Numbered from the stretch's first letter, positions 17,619-26,937 are shown. The stretch: DNA of 64,000 nucleotides from Arthrobacter sp. U41 (GCF_001750145.1 NZ_CP015732.1:4216001-4280000), one strand, 5' to 3'. Made by a program: numbers and translations. Notes: generated by a model from the sequence alone, not told the origin.

Positions 17619-17888
17619 GGCCCTAAATACCCTGCAGGACGTGGACGGTACAGCCCAGCTCTGCCGCCGGTGCGCGGGCTTTCTAGTGGGGGAAGTAGAG
17701 CTCCGGCTTCTCGACTATACGCACGGTCCCCGGCGGATCGGCCTGAGCACGGGGGCGTGTCGCGGGATTAGAGCGGAGGGGCAGGTGTGACGCAAGAGGC
17801 AGCAGGGGTGTTTTTTTGCCGCGCCCGCGTGGGACCCGTGTCCCTGGCGGGCTTGTCCGCGGTTGTTTGGCCGCGTTATTTGTCCGCG

Positions 17889-19004
17889 CTATTTGTCCGC
17901 GTTGCGGTTGTCGGTCCGCCAGCGGATGCCGGCGTCGATGAAGTCGTCGATCTCGCCGTCAAACACGGCCGAGGTGTTGCCGACCTCGTGCTCGGTGCGG
18001 AGGTCCTTGACCATCTGGTACGGATTCAGGACGTAGGAGCGCATCTGGTCTCCCCAGGAGGCTTTGACGTCGCCGGCGAACGCTTTCTTCTCGGCGTCCT
18101 CCTGCTCCTTCTTGAGCAGCAGGAGCCGGGACTGCAGCACGCGCAGGGCGGCGGCGCGGTTCTGCAGCTGGGACTTCTCGTTCTGCATCGAGACGACGGT
18201 GCCGGTGGGGATGTGGGTCAGGCGCACTGCGGAGTCCGTGGTGTTGACCGACTGGCCGCCCGGGCCGGAGGAACGGAAGACGTCAACGCGGATCTCGTTG
18301 TCCGGGATGTCGATGGAGTCCGTCTGCTCGATCAGGGGGATGACTTCGACGGCCGCGAACGAGGTCTGGCGGCGGCCCTGGTTGTCAAAGGGGCTGATCC
18401 GGACTAGGCGGTGCGTCCCGGCCTCGACGCTGAGCGTGCCATAGGCGTAGGGGGCCTTGACCTCGAAGGTGGCGGACTTCAGCCCGGCTTCTTCGGCGTA
18501 CGAGGTGTCCATGATGGTGGTCGGGTAGCCGTGGCGTTCGGCCCAGCGCAGGTACATCCGGAGCAGCATTTCGGCGAAATCCGCGGCGTCCACGCCGCCG
18601 GCGCCGGCGCGGATCGTGACGACAGCCTCGCGCTCGTCGAATTCACCGGACAGCAGCGTCACGACTTCGAGTTCCTTGAGCGCCTTGCGGATCGATTCCA
18701 GTTCGGTGGCAGCCTCCCCCATGGAGTCGGCGTCGTCCTCATCCTGGCCGAGTTCCACGAGGACCTCGAGATCGTCAATCCGCGAGGTCAGCGAGTTCAG
18801 GCGCGCGAGTTCGGACTGGCGGTGCGAGAGCCGGGAGGTGATCACCTGGGCAGCCGCGGGATCGTCCCACAGATTGGGTTCGCCGGCCCGTTCGCTGAGT
18901 TCAGCGATGTCTTCCTTCAGCGCCTCGACATTCGAAACGTTCTCGATGGAGGCGTAAGTGGCGCGCAGGGCGCGGATTTCTGCGGGAAAATCAATATTTG
19001 CCAT
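17889..19004 (-). CDS. prfB: Peptide chain release factor 2
   Basis: The 371-residue protein has the SPF tripeptide (residues 204-206) that reads UGA/UAA stop codons and the catalytic GGQ motif (residues 249-251, in [15 protein letters not shown]). The frame is continuous from ATG 19004, so the programmed +1 frameshift that controls prfB in many bacteria is absent here, as is usual in actinobacteria. It lies upstream of ftsE in the same direction, a conserved order. Confidence 0.97.
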   Translation of the reverse strand: MANIDFPAEIRALRATYASIENVSNVEALKEDIAELSERAGEPNLWDDPAAAQVITSRLSHRQSELARLNSLTSRIDDLEVLVELGQDEDDADSMGEAATELESIRKALKELEVVTLLSGEFDEREAVVTIRAGAGGVDAADFAEMLLRMYLRWAERHGYPTTIMDTSYAEEAGLKSATFEVKAPYAYGTLSVEAGTHRLVRISPFDNQGRRQTSFAAVEVIPLIEQTDSIDIPDNEIRVDVFRSSGPGGQSVNTTDSAVRLTHIPTGTVVSMQNEKSQLQNRAAALRVLQSRLLLLKKEQEDAEKKAFAGDVKASWGDQMRSYVLNPYQMVKDLRTEHEVGNTSAVFDGEIDDFIDAGIRWRTDNRNADK

Positions 19005-19093
19005 GGTTTTTTAAGCCTACGCTATCCGTGCGAGCCGCCCGGACTGGGTGGTGGTCCAGGTCGCGGTGCAGTGCGAGGGGCAAGCGCGCGAGG

Positions 19094-19612
19094 CTAACGC
19101 GTAAGCCGGGAGCGCGCCGTCGAGCTCGCTTCGATCCTGATGCCGTCGGGAACCAGGAAATTGACCACGGGCGGGTGGACGGCAGCGCTGAGCACCACAA
19201 CGGCGGTGGAACCGTCCGGGCTGCCCGTCCCGGGCTCGACGGCGAGACCGCTGAACCGCGTGAAAGCACTGCTGCGGTCCAGGAAGTCACCGGCGGTCCC
19301 CCGCACACGTGCGCCGGTCAGGACTGCAGTGGGGCTGCCGCCAACCGTTTCGAGCTGTCCCAGCGTAAAACTGTCCGCGGCGGCCACCGAGGCGCCGTCC
19401 GCCAGCGACAGGAGCTTTTTGTGCTCGATGTAGACGCTGGACGCGGCGATGACGACCGTAGTGAGCAGCAGGGCGAGCAGCACGAAGCCGATAATCAGCA
19501 CCATCAGCTGCCCGGCATCGCTGCGTTGATGCCCGCGCTGCTGATCCGCTTGGTGCGGCTGCATTCGTGGCTGCGGTCGCTGCCTGGGGCGATGCCTTCC
19601 GGGGATGCTCAT
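19094..19612 (-). CDS. TadG-like pilus assembly protein
   Basis: The 172-residue product has an N-terminal cytoplasmic part, then one membrane helix (LMVLIIGFVLLALLLTTVVI, residues 36-55), followed by EHKKLLSLADGASVAAA, typical of the Flp pilus TadG-like N-terminal family. The rest is extracytoplasmic. It overlaps the upstream TadE gene by 4 bases and closes the minus-strand Tad operon. It lacks the von Willebrand domain of full-length TadG, so it is a short form. Confidence 0.75.
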   Translation of the reverse strand: MSIPGRHRPRQRPQPRMQPHQADQQRGHQRSDAGQLMVLIIGFVLLALLLTTVVIAASSVYIEHKKLLSLADGASVAAADSFTLGQLETVGGSPTAVLTGARVRGTAGDFLDRSSAFTRFSGLAVEPGTGSPDGSTAVVVLSAAVHPPVVNFLVPDGIRIEASSTARSRLTR

Positions 19613-20100
19613 CGGAAGCGGCCAACCAGCTGGGTAGCGGAGGCGCTGAGCTGCCCGGCGTTCAAGTCGAGTACCTCGCTAAACGGGACGAACGGCAGCG
19701 GCACCGCGAGATGGACGGTGACCGTCACAGCCGTGCCGGCGGCCATGCAGTCGGCGGGGGCGCAACTGGTCTCGACCCGGGCGTTCGCCGCGGAGTGCCC
19801 GTGGTCGGCGAGCGCCAGCAGGACCGCCTGCTCGGCGGCGGCCCTGCCTCCGGCGGCATCAGTCTGGGCAACGAAGACCTTGGCGGCCTGGTCCGCGGCG
19901 CCGACGACCGCGAATGAGCCGCCCTGGAGCTGGCCCATGGTGATGATGAAGTAGACCAGCGGCACCATCAGCAGCAGCGACAGGAACGTGAATTCGACGA
20001 TCGCGCTTCCCCGTTCGGCGTCGTCCGGGCGGCCGGTATTTGTCCTCGCGGCCCATCCCCCGGGCCGGCGGTCCGGAGAGTCAGGGCTGGATGGCGGCAT
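19609..20100 (-). CDS. TadE-family pseudopilin-like protein (first)
   Basis: The 163-residue protein has the TadE signature ERGSAIVEFTFLSLLLMVPLV. The Gly-Ser junction followed by Glu at mature position 5 looks like a prepilin peptidase site. A single membrane helix is followed by about 100 external residues with two cysteines (SCAPADC). TadE-like proteins are minor pseudopilins of the Tad system. It overlaps the previous gene by 20 bases. Confidence 0.82.
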   Translation of the reverse strand: MPPSSPDSPDRRPGGWAARTNTGRPDDAERGSAIVEFTFLSLLLMVPLVYFIITMGQLQGGSFAVVGAADQAAKVFVAQTDAAGGRAAAEQAVLLALADHGHSAANARVETSCAPADCMAAGTAVTVTVHLAVPLPFVPFSEVLDLNAGQLSASATQLVGRFR

Positions 20101-20479
20101 GGCCCTTCACCTCCAACACTGCCCGCGGGCCGATCAGCCCGATCACGGGCAGCGGCGCGCGGACCGTGACCTCCAGGGTCCGGACGCCCTGGTACGTGGC
20201 TTCGCTCGTAGTCACGTCCTGGGCGAACTCCTGGTTGAGCGCTACGCCAATCAGCTGCGCAGCCCGGTCCGTGGCATCGACGGCACTGCGGTCCGCAAGG
20301 GTGCCATACCGGGCGCCCGAGGCCGCAGCATCGATGAGCGTGTTCCGGACGTGCAGAACAAGGGTGAGCTGGACGATGGCGAGGAAGAACAGCGTCAGTA
20401 GCCCGCCCACGAGGACGAAGTCCACCACCGCCGAGCCGCGTTCGTCAGTTTTGCCCCAGCCGCTGCCGGGCGGACGCAC
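20081..20479 (-). CDS. TadE-family pseudopilin-like protein (second)
   Basis: The 132-residue protein carries DERGSAVVDFVLVGGLL, a TadE-type N-terminus with Asp in place of the usual Glu at mature position 5. A single hydrophobic helix is followed by an extracytoplasmic domain. It lies 3 bases after the small pilin-like gene and overlaps the next TadE gene, so it is part of the operon. Two TadE paralogues in a row fit the actinobacterial Tad arrangement. Confidence 0.82.
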   Translation of the reverse strand: MRPPGSGWGKTDERGSAVVDFVLVGGLLTLFFLAIVQLTLVLHVRNTLIDAAASGARYGTLADRSAVDATDRAAQLIGVALNQEFAQDVTTSEATYQGVRTLEVTVRAPLPVIGLIGPRAVLEVKGHAAIQP

Positions 20480-20482
20480 GCG

Positions 20483-20731
20483 CTACTGCCCGACCTTGTC
20501 CATGGCCTGGTTGAACAGTCCTTCCAGTGCGGGGCCGGCAAGCGCGAGGAGCGCGGCGACGAGGACGGCCGACATCAGCGTGATCATCACCCAGCCCGGA
20601 ACGTCGCCCCGCTCGCGATGATCACCGGGCCGGTCAGGCTGCCGACCAGTGGCCTCGTGCGCCGTGGCATGCCTTGGCACCAGGCTGATGGTGTAGAACA
20701 ACAGCGCCATGCGATTCAGGATCTGCTTCAC
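20483..20731 (-). CDS. Small Flp-pilin-like protein
   Basis: The 82-residue ORF has a polar N-terminus and then ERGDVPGWVMITLMSAVLVAALLALAG, one hydrophobic helix starting just after a Gly, and a short amphipathic tail. In the Tad operon this position, between tadC and tadE, is where the Flp pilin is encoded. The helix lacks the Glu at mature position 5 that class IVb pilins normally have; a Trp sits there. The pilin role is therefore likely from context but not proven. The start is uncertain since the first 35 residues look unconserved. Confidence 0.65.
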   Translation of the reverse strand: MKQILNRMALLFYTISLVPRHATAHEATGRQPDRPGDHRERGDVPGWVMITLMSAVLVAALLALAGPALEGLFNQAMDKVGQ

Positions 20732-20795
20732 TTTCTCCCCTTTTGTCGGTGGTTCGTCTCTTCCTGCTGCTTCCGTGCGTGTTCCTTTGCTGCTG

Positions 20796-21737
20796 TTACA
20801 AACCCATGCTGATGGCGGCCAGGCCCGGAAAGACGGCGAATACGACCGTCAGCGGCAGGACGCCGAAGACGACGGGAACCATCATTCCGATTTCCTTCTT
20901 TCCTGCCGACTCCATCAGCTCGCGCTTTGCCGTATCCCGGGCGTCCTGGGCCTGGGCCCGCAACACATCGGCGAGGGGTGTCCCCCGTTCAACGGCGACG
21001 ACCAGCCCGTCGACGAAGCGGAGGAGCGGGCCAAGCTCTGTCCGTGACGAGAACTCCTGCAGGGCTTCCACGAGCGGCTTCCCTGCCCTGGTCTCCGCCA
21101 GGACGCGGGTGAAGTCCTTTGACAACTCCCCCCGGGCGCTGCGGCAGACTCTGTCCAGTGCGCCCGTGGCACTTTCGCCCGCGCTGACGGCCAGCGCCAT
21201 GAGTTCGGCGACGCTGGGGAACTCCGCCATCATGCGCGCTTCGCGCCTCCTGACCTGGGCTCCCAGCAGGTAATCGCGCCACATATAACCCCCGGCGGCG
21301 CTGCCAATCACCAGCACGACGGCAAGGAGGGGGCTGAGCCGTCCGGCCGCGCCGAACAGCAGTACTGCCCCAACGGCCGCGACGAAGCCGCCCGCGCCCC
21401 AGAGGAGCTGTTCTGCCCGAAAATCGGCCGGCGACTTGACGCTCCCGGCCCTGGCCAGGCGGCGGTTCAGAGCCGAGGTACCCGGATTCAACCTCCCAAG
21501 CCACACAACGGCGTCGCCGATGACCGGACGCAGGATGCGTTCCAGTGGTCCGAACGGGGTGAAATTTCTCGGCACGGCGCGCAGGAGCCGGGATTCCAGG
21601 TTGTGGGACTTCAGTTGCGGGCCGATGCGTTCCACGAAGGTCGCGGGCCGCATAAAAGGCAGCCTGATCAGCAACAGCCAGAGACCGCAGCCAAGGACGG
21701 CTCCAGTGGCGACGGCAGTCGCCATCAGCCCGGTCAC
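20796..21737 (-). CDS. tadC: TadC, inner-membrane platform protein of the Tad pilus
   Basis: The 313-residue protein belongs to the type II secretion GspF family. It has membrane segments near residues 8-25, 125-160 and 285-312 and the cytoplasmic helical domain RRREARMMAEFPSVAELMALAVSAGES, then GTPLADVLRAQAQDAR. TadC pairs with TadB as the platform on which the pilus is assembled. Its start overlaps the end of tadB by 4 bases. Confidence 0.9.
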   Translation of the reverse strand: MTGLMATAVATGAVLGCGLWLLLIRLPFMRPATFVERIGPQLKSHNLESRLLRAVPRNFTPFGPLERILRPVIGDAVVWLGRLNPGTSALNRRLARAGSVKSPADFRAEQLLWGAGGFVAAVGAVLLFGAAGRLSPLLAVVLVIGSAAGGYMWRDYLLGAQVRRREARMMAEFPSVAELMALAVSAGESATGALDRVCRSARGELSKDFTRVLAETRAGKPLVEALQEFSSRTELGPLLRFVDGLVVAVERGTPLADVLRAQAQDARDTAKRELMESAGKKEIGMMVPVVFGVLPLTVVFAVFPGLAAISMGL

Positions 21738-22587
21738 CGAAGGACCCTCTCATCTGCCGGCAGCGCTCCAATGCGCAGCATGATGGCATAGGAGATCAGG
21801 GACACGGCAAGTCCGCCCAGCAGAACGGCGGCCCCAAGCGGTGTGTTGTAGGCAGCGACCGCTTCGGGCCGGCTTGCCAGCAGCATCAGGACGACCCAGG
21901 GGGCGGCCACGGCAAGGCGTGCGGCGTTGACGGTCAAGGACTGCCGGGCCTCCAGTTCGCTTCTGGTGCGGGCACTTTCCCGCAGGAATTCCGACAGCGT
22001 GCCCAAGAGCCGGCCGAGATCCGAGCCGCCCACTTCCCGGGTCAACCGCAGTGCTTCGACGATGCGGTCGGCCACGGGATCCGCCAGCCGGTCCTTCAGC
22101 CTGGTCAGGGACGGATCGAACTGCCCTCCCGAACGGTAGTCGGAGCCAAAGTCGCGGAACACCTGGCGGAGTTCCTCGGGGCCCTTGTCGCCGAGTTGGA
22201 TGAGGGCTTCCGGCAGAGACAGGCCTGCACGGATCGCCGACCGCAGATGGTCGACGACGTCGGGCCACAGTTGTCGCAGGACAGCAGTGCGCTTCCGCGC
22301 GCGCCATTTCACGATGGCCAGGGGCAGCCAGCCCCCGAACAGGCCAAAGCAGCCGGCGATCGGCCACGACCTGGTCACCGCAAAGAACGTCAGCAGAGTG
22401 AACGCTCCGACGCCGACACAGCTCGCCAGCAGACCGGGGCCGCTGACCTTCTCAATTCCTGCGGAGCCAGCAGATCCTCCAGCCGGCTCGGTCTCGGCCT
22501 TCGCTTTGCCGTCTTTGGCTGTTCCCAAGCAGACCACCAGATCAGCAGGAGCCCGGCGCCGGCGAGCATGCCCAGCAGCGCCGCCAT
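21734..22587 (-). pseudogene. tadB: TadB, inner-membrane platform protein, frameshifted
   Basis: The true start is ATG 22587, which overlaps the tadA stop (ATGA) and begins MAALLGMLAGAGLLLIWW, a normal TadB N-terminal membrane helix. That frame continues to RLEDLLAPQ and then runs to a stop at 22390. The rest of TadB (GIEKVSGPGLLASC to the end at 21734) lies in the neighbouring frame, with the switch near 22465. The downstream part has the GspF-type helical domain (DHLRSAIRAGLSLPEAL) and three membrane helices. One single-base insertion or deletion would restore a full-length protein of about 283 residues. It is either a real inactivating mutation or a sequencing error. Confidence 0.85.
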
Positions 22588-23855
22588 CAGCGCGGCTCCA
22601 GCAGGGCCGCGACGTCGTACCCCGCCCGGGCAAACTTCTCAGCTGACGGCATCGAGTTGGCCTTGGGTTGCAGCTGTCCGTCCTTGAAGGCGAAGACCAT
22701 GGAGGATTCGATGATGCCGTTTTCCACTCTTCGGCCTAGCGACAGGATCTCCGTGACCTCCCGGCGGCCGCTGGCGTGCCGGGCACAGTGGACCACGAGG
22801 TCGATGCAGGACGCGACCGTCGGAACCACAAAGGCGCTTGAGATGTTTTCGCCCGCCAGCAACGGAAGCGTGCAGATCTTCGTGACCGCGTCGTGGGCCG
22901 AATTTGCATGGACCGTGCACATCCCTGGAAGCCCGGAATTCAGGGCGATCAGCATGTCCAGGCTCTCGGCCTCGCGCACCTCCCCGACAACCAGCCGGTC
23001 CGGCCGCATGCGCAGCGCCTCCTTAACCAGCCGCCGCATGGGGATTTCGCCTTCGCCCTCGAGGTTGGGCTGCCGGCACTGCAGCCCCACGACGTCCCGA
23101 AGCGGAAATTGCAGCTCGAAGATCTCCTCGACAGTGACGACGCGCTCGCGCGTTCCGATGCTCGCGGCCAGACAGTTCAGCATTGTGGTCTTACCTGCCT
23201 GGGTGGAGCCGGAGACCAGGATGTTCAGGCCGCTGGCCACGGCAGCTCCGAGGAACCGGGCTGCCTGCGGCGTCAGTGTCCCCAGTTCCACCAGGTGCTC
23301 GAGCCTGCTGGCCTTCACGACGAACTTGCGTATGTTAATGGCCCAGTGACGCCGCGTCACGTCCGGTATCACGACGTGCAGGCGGGAACCGTCCGGCAGC
23401 GCCGCGTCCACGAATGGGGACGACATGTCGAGGCGGCGCCCCGAACTCTTGAGCATCCGTTCCACGAGGTCCCGGACCTGCTGCTCCGTCAGCGAGACCG
23501 AGGTCAGCTCGGATTCGCCGTTCCGCGCCACATAAATCTCGTTGGGGGCGTTAAGCCAGATTTCCTCGATGGCCGGGTCGTCGAGCAGGGGTTGCAGGGC
23601 ACCAAAGCCGGCCACTGCGTCAAAGACAAACCTCCGGGCGGTGTCCAGCGGGCCGATGGGCGGGAGGGGCGCCAATAAGGCGCGCTCGTCGTAATCCATC
23701 ACCGCCGCCTCAACGAGGCGGCGGACTTCGCCGACCTGACTCAGCGGGTCGAGGCCGCGCCGGCGAATCAACTCGCGGACTTCGTCCTCGACAATACGAA
23801 CAGCCTCCACGATGGCCCCCAATATGACTGCCGCCCTGTCTCCGGGGCACTGCAA
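22587..23855 (-). CDS. tadA: TadA/CpaF secretion ATPase of the Tad pilus
   Basis: This is a type II/IV secretion ATPase with Walker A SGSTQAGKTT near residue 215, the Asp box VTVEEIFEL, Walker B RMRPDRLVVGEVRE near residue 285, and a His box HANSAHDAV. TadA powers Flp pilus assembly. The frame is open from 23855; a TTG at 23822 (MGAIVEAV) is another possible start. It is the first gene of the minus-strand operon tadA-B-C-pilin-E-E-G. This matches the mycobacterial Rv3659c-Rv3654c order, but no CpaE/TadZ-like gene is next to it. Confidence 0.9.
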   Translation of the reverse strand: MQCPGDRAAVILGAIVEAVRIVEDEVRELIRRRGLDPLSQVGEVRRLVEAAVMDYDERALLAPLPPIGPLDTARRFVFDAVAGFGALQPLLDDPAIEEIWLNAPNEIYVARNGESELTSVSLTEQQVRDLVERMLKSSGRRLDMSSPFVDAALPDGSRLHVVIPDVTRRHWAINIRKFVVKASRLEHLVELGTLTPQAARFLGAAVASGLNILVSGSTQAGKTTMLNCLAASIGTRERVVTVEEIFELQFPLRDVVGLQCRQPNLEGEGEIPMRRLVKEALRMRPDRLVVGEVREAESLDMLIALNSGLPGMCTVHANSAHDAVTKICTLPLLAGENISSAFVVPTVASCIDLVVHCARHASGRREVTEILSLGRRVENGIIESSMVFAFKDGQLQPKANSMPSAEKFARAGYDVAALLEPR

Positions 23856-23951
23856 TTGGGTTAAAGCTAGGGGTGCCCAGGCCGCAGGACAAGGGCCGGT
23901 CAGGTGGCATGTGGAAAACCGGCGCCACGATTCATAACAATTCTCACACTA

Positions 23952-23992
23952 GTAACACCAGAAACTCTGGGTAACCCGAATCTCCGGTGTTA
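23952..23992 (+). promoter_or_regulatory. Candidate control site upstream of the GH25 gene
   Basis: TAACACC (23953-23959) and GGTGTTA (23986-23992) form an inverted repeat around the palindrome GGGTAACCC (23969-23977), so GTAAC occurs twice at 18-base spacing. GTAAC repeats are known in binding sites of MtrA-type regulators of wall hydrolases. The spacing here differs from the published sites as I recall them, so this is only a suggestion. It lies about 115-155 bases before the start codon. Confidence 0.35.
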
Positions 23993-24105
23993 GGGTGAGC
24001 GCGACAAGTCAGACATTCTCACATCCCGGACAGCTTTGCGTTACTCAGTCCAGGCGCGAGACCACCGCGACACGGCCACTATCGTGTCGTTTTCCGGAGC
24101 GGCAA

Positions 24106-26832
24106 ATGAAGCGGACCCTACTTCCCCCCAACAGTCACCTCGGCAGCCGGGTCGGCGCCGCGCTATTGGCCGTCGCCCTCCTCGCTGGCCCAGGTCTGGC
24201 TGCTCCTGCGGATGCCGTCGAGCCGACAACAACGGCAACCACGGCTGCAACGACAGCAACGACAACGCCTCCCGCGCCAGCCACCGCGGCCACTCCCACG
24301 GCTCCGCCCGCTCCGACTCTGGACACGGCCACGCTGGAACCTGCGACTCCGGCTGGCACTGTCCAGGTAACGGCTGATAAATCGTCCGAGGCCTACAGAA
24401 GCGCCATGGCCGAGGCCACCAAGGCCGGCGGTGCTGAAATGGGGCAAGGAACACACAACGGCGCATCGGCCGACGGAGACAAGCTTGCGACCACAGAGGC
24501 ACTGGCCACGGAAGGTACGTGGATGCCTGGCTTCGGCGTACAGGGACTCGACGTCAGCAAGTACCAGGCCGGAATCAACTGGCAGACCGAGTGGAACATG
24601 GGCGCCCGCTTCGCCTACATCAAGGCAACCGAAGGCAATTACTACACCAGCACAACGTTCAGCGACCAGTACCTGGGATCAAGAGCCGTTGGCATGATCC
24701 GCGGCGCCTACCATTTCGCCAACCCCGCGGCCTCCTCCGGCGCCGATCAGGCCCGGATCTTCGTGCAGAAAGGCGGCGGCTGGAGCGCCGACGGATACAC
24801 ACTCCCTCCGGTGCTCGACTTTGAGGGAAACCCCTACGCCGGCCAGACGATTGGCGGCTACTACCAGGGGAACACCTGCTACGACATGACCCCGGGCGAG
24901 CTGACGTCGTGGGCACGCGACTTTGGCAGCACCGTGCAGGCGCTGACCGGGCGTCTGCCGGTCATGTACACCACCACTTCCTGGTGGAACTATTGCACCG
25001 GCGGGCCCACAGGTTTCGGCGACTGGCCGCTGTGGATCGCCCGCTGGCCGAGCTCGCCCAGCGACAACCCGGGCACCCTGCCCTCCAGCTGGGCCAACTA
25101 CAGCTTCTGGCAGTACAGCGAGTCGGGCCCGTTTGCAGGCGGCGGCGACTCAAACGTCTGGAACGGTGATTACGCCAGCCTCAAGCAGTTTGCCACTGGT
25201 GGCGTGCCGGCAGCGGCGAGTCAGGCGATTGCCGCTGTGGCAGCTGAGTCGACCTCGCTCGGAGCTGAGACGTCGGCCATCATGTGCGGCCAACCCCAAG
25301 GCGGCTGTTACCAGGACTACCAGGGCGGGGCCATCATCTGGTCCGCCGCTACGGGCGCGCACCCCACGTCCGGAGACATCCGCGCAGCCTGGGCCCGGAC
25401 CGGATTCCTCACCGGCTTCCTCGGTTACCCGACTTCTGACGTTGTCTGCGGCCAGCCCGGCGGCGGCTGCTACCAGGACTACCAGGGCGGGGCCATCATC
25501 TGGTCCCCCGCCACCGGCGCGCACCCCACGTCCGGAGACATCCGCGCAGCCTGGGCCCGCACCGGATTCCTCACCGGCTTCCTCGCTTACCCGATTTCTG
25601 ACGTTGTCTGCGGCCAGCCCGGCGGCGGCTGCTACCAGGACTACCAGGGCGGGGCCATCATCTGGTCCCCCACCACCGGGGCGCACCCCTCCACCGGCCC
25701 CACCCGCACAGCCTGGGCCAAAACCGGATTCCTCACCGGAGCTTTGGGATACCCAACCTCCGACCTGAACTGCGGCCTCGTCAACGGCGGCTGCTACCAG
25801 GACTACCAGGGCGGGGCCATCATCTGGTCCCCCACCACCGGGGCGCACCCCTCCACCGGCCCCACCCGCACAGCCTGGGCCAAAACCGGATTCCTCACCG
25901 GAGCTTTGGGATACCCAACCTCCGACCTGAACTGCGGCCTCGTCAACGGCGGCTGCTACCAGGACTACCAGGGCGGGGCCATCATCTGGTCCCCCACCAC
26001 CGGCGCGCACCCCTCCACCGGCCCCACCCGCACAGCCTGGGCCAAAACCGGATTCCTCACCGGAGCTTTGGGATACCCAACCTCCGACCTGAACTGCGGC
26101 CTCGTCAACGGCGGCTGCTACCAGGACTACCAGGGCGGGGCCATCATCTGGTCCCCCACCACCGGCGCGCACCCCTCCACCGGCCCCACCCGCACAGCCT
26201 GGGCCAAAACCGGATTCCTCACCGGAGCTTTGGGATACCCAACCTCCGACCTGAACTGCGGCCTCGTCAACGGCGGCTGCTACCAGGACTACCAGGGCGG
26301 GGCCATCATCTGGTCCCCCACCACCGGCGCCCACCCCTCCACCGGCCCCACCCGCACAGCCTGGGCCAAAACCGGATTCCTCACCGGCCCACTCGCCTAC
26401 CCCACCAGTGACATTGTCTGCGGCCTCGTCAACGGCGGCTGCTACCAGGACTACCAGGGCGGGGCCATCATCTGGTCCCCCACCACCGGCGCCCACCCCT
26501 CCACCGGCCCGATCCGCACCCGCTGGGCGGCGCTGAACTTCGTCGACGGGCCCCTGGGCTACCCCACCGGCGACGTGACCTGCGGTCAACCCGGAGGCGG
26601 CTGCTACCAGGACTACCAGGGCGGGGCCATCATCTGGTCCCCCACCACCGGCGCCCAACCCAGCCTCAAAGGCCCAATCCGTGACTTCTGGGCCGCCACC
26701 GGATTCCTCACCGGACCCCTCGGCTACCCCACAACAGCACAAACCTGCAACCCATCCGGAGACCTCTGCACCCAACAATTCGCAGGAGGAAGAATCTCTT
26801 GGACCGCCGCTCGCGGCGCATACATCGGCTAA
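24106..26832 (+). CDS. Secreted GH25 muramidase with nine LGFP repeats
   Basis: The start ATG 24106 has GGAG 6 bases upstream and opens a clear signal peptide (MKRTLLPPNS, then ALLAVALLAGPGLAAPADA). After a Thr/Ala/Pro-rich linker comes a GH25 lysozyme domain (about residues 145-355): GLDVSKYQAGINW, AYIKATEG, the catalytic DFE near residue 238, and LPVMYTTTSWW. From residue 394 there are nine LGFP repeats of 54-55 residues and a partial tenth. The enzyme should cut MurNAc-GlcNAc bonds in peptidoglycan; the repeats should hold it in the wall. It is the first of four neighbouring LGFP enzymes. Confidence 0.92.
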   Translation: MKRTLLPPNSHLGSRVGAALLAVALLAGPGLAAPADAVEPTTTATTAATTATTTPPAPATAATPTAPPAPTLDTATLEPATPAGTVQVTADKSSEAYRSAMAEATKAGGAEMGQGTHNGASADGDKLATTEALATEGTWMPGFGVQGLDVSKYQAGINWQTEWNMGARFAYIKATEGNYYTSTTFSDQYLGSRAVGMIRGAYHFANPAASSGADQARIFVQKGGGWSADGYTLPPVLDFEGNPYAGQTIGGYYQGNTCYDMTPGELTSWARDFGSTVQALTGRLPVMYTTTSWWNYCTGGPTGFGDWPLWIARWPSSPSDNPGTLPSSWANYSFWQYSESGPFAGGGDSNVWNGDYASLKQFATGGVPAAASQAIAAVAAESTSLGAETSAIMCGQPQGGCYQDYQGGAIIWSAATGAHPTSGDIRAAWARTGFLTGFLGYPTSDVVCGQPGGGCYQDYQGGAIIWSPATGAHPTSGDIRAAWARTGFLTGFLAYPISDVVCGQPGGGCYQDYQGGAIIWSPTTGAHPSTGPTRTAWAKTGFLTGALGYPTSDLNCGLVNGGCYQDYQGGAIIWSPTTGAHPSTGPTRTAWAKTGFLTGALGYPTSDLNCGLVNGGCYQDYQGGAIIWSPTTGAHPSTGPTRTAWAKTGFLTGALGYPTSDLNCGLVNGGCYQDYQGGAIIWSPTTGAHPSTGPTRTAWAKTGFLTGALGYPTSDLNCGLVNGGCYQDYQGGAIIWSPTTGAHPSTGPTRTAWAKTGFLTGPLAYPTSDIVCGLVNGGCYQDYQGGAIIWSPTTGAHPSTGPIRTRWAALNFVDGPLGYPTGDVTCGQPGGGCYQDYQGGAIIWSPTTGAQPSLKGPIRDFWAATGFLTGPLGYPTTAQTCNPSGDLCTQQFAGGRISWTAARGAYIG
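25285..26829 (+). repeat. Tandem 162-bp LGFP repeat array in the GH25 gene
   Basis: Nine in-frame units, each 162 bp except the ninth (165 bp), begin at the TGC of CGQP or CGLV and are followed by a degenerate partial unit from 26746. Units four to seven are almost identical in DNA. Each encoded unit has two cysteines (CGxxxGGC), the core YQDYQGGAIIWSP and the LGFP-type motif LGYPTSD or LAYPTSD. Confidence 0.95.
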
Positions 26833-26937
26833 CCCCGGGGGCCCGCCCCTCGCCGCCTCGACGCTCCGCCCACCCCTCAACCCACAGACCATGGACAGCC
26901 GCACCACCACCTTTGGCGCAGCAAAATGAAGGAAACA

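Noticed and set aside
17889..19004. Programmed frameshift in prfB
   Set aside because: The reading frame is continuous from ATG to stop and no internal early TGA is present.
22588..22633. TadB start at 22633 in the main downstream frame
   Set aside because: It would overlap tadA and give an Arg/Gly-rich N-terminus, while the neighbouring frame has a proper membrane helix starting at 22587.
25150..26910. Long minus-strand ORF of 586 codons opposite the GH25 gene
   Set aside because: It is the antisense reading of the 162-bp LGFP units (a monotonous GGGGPDDGPALVVLVAAA pattern). The plus frame has signal peptide, catalytic domain and known repeats.
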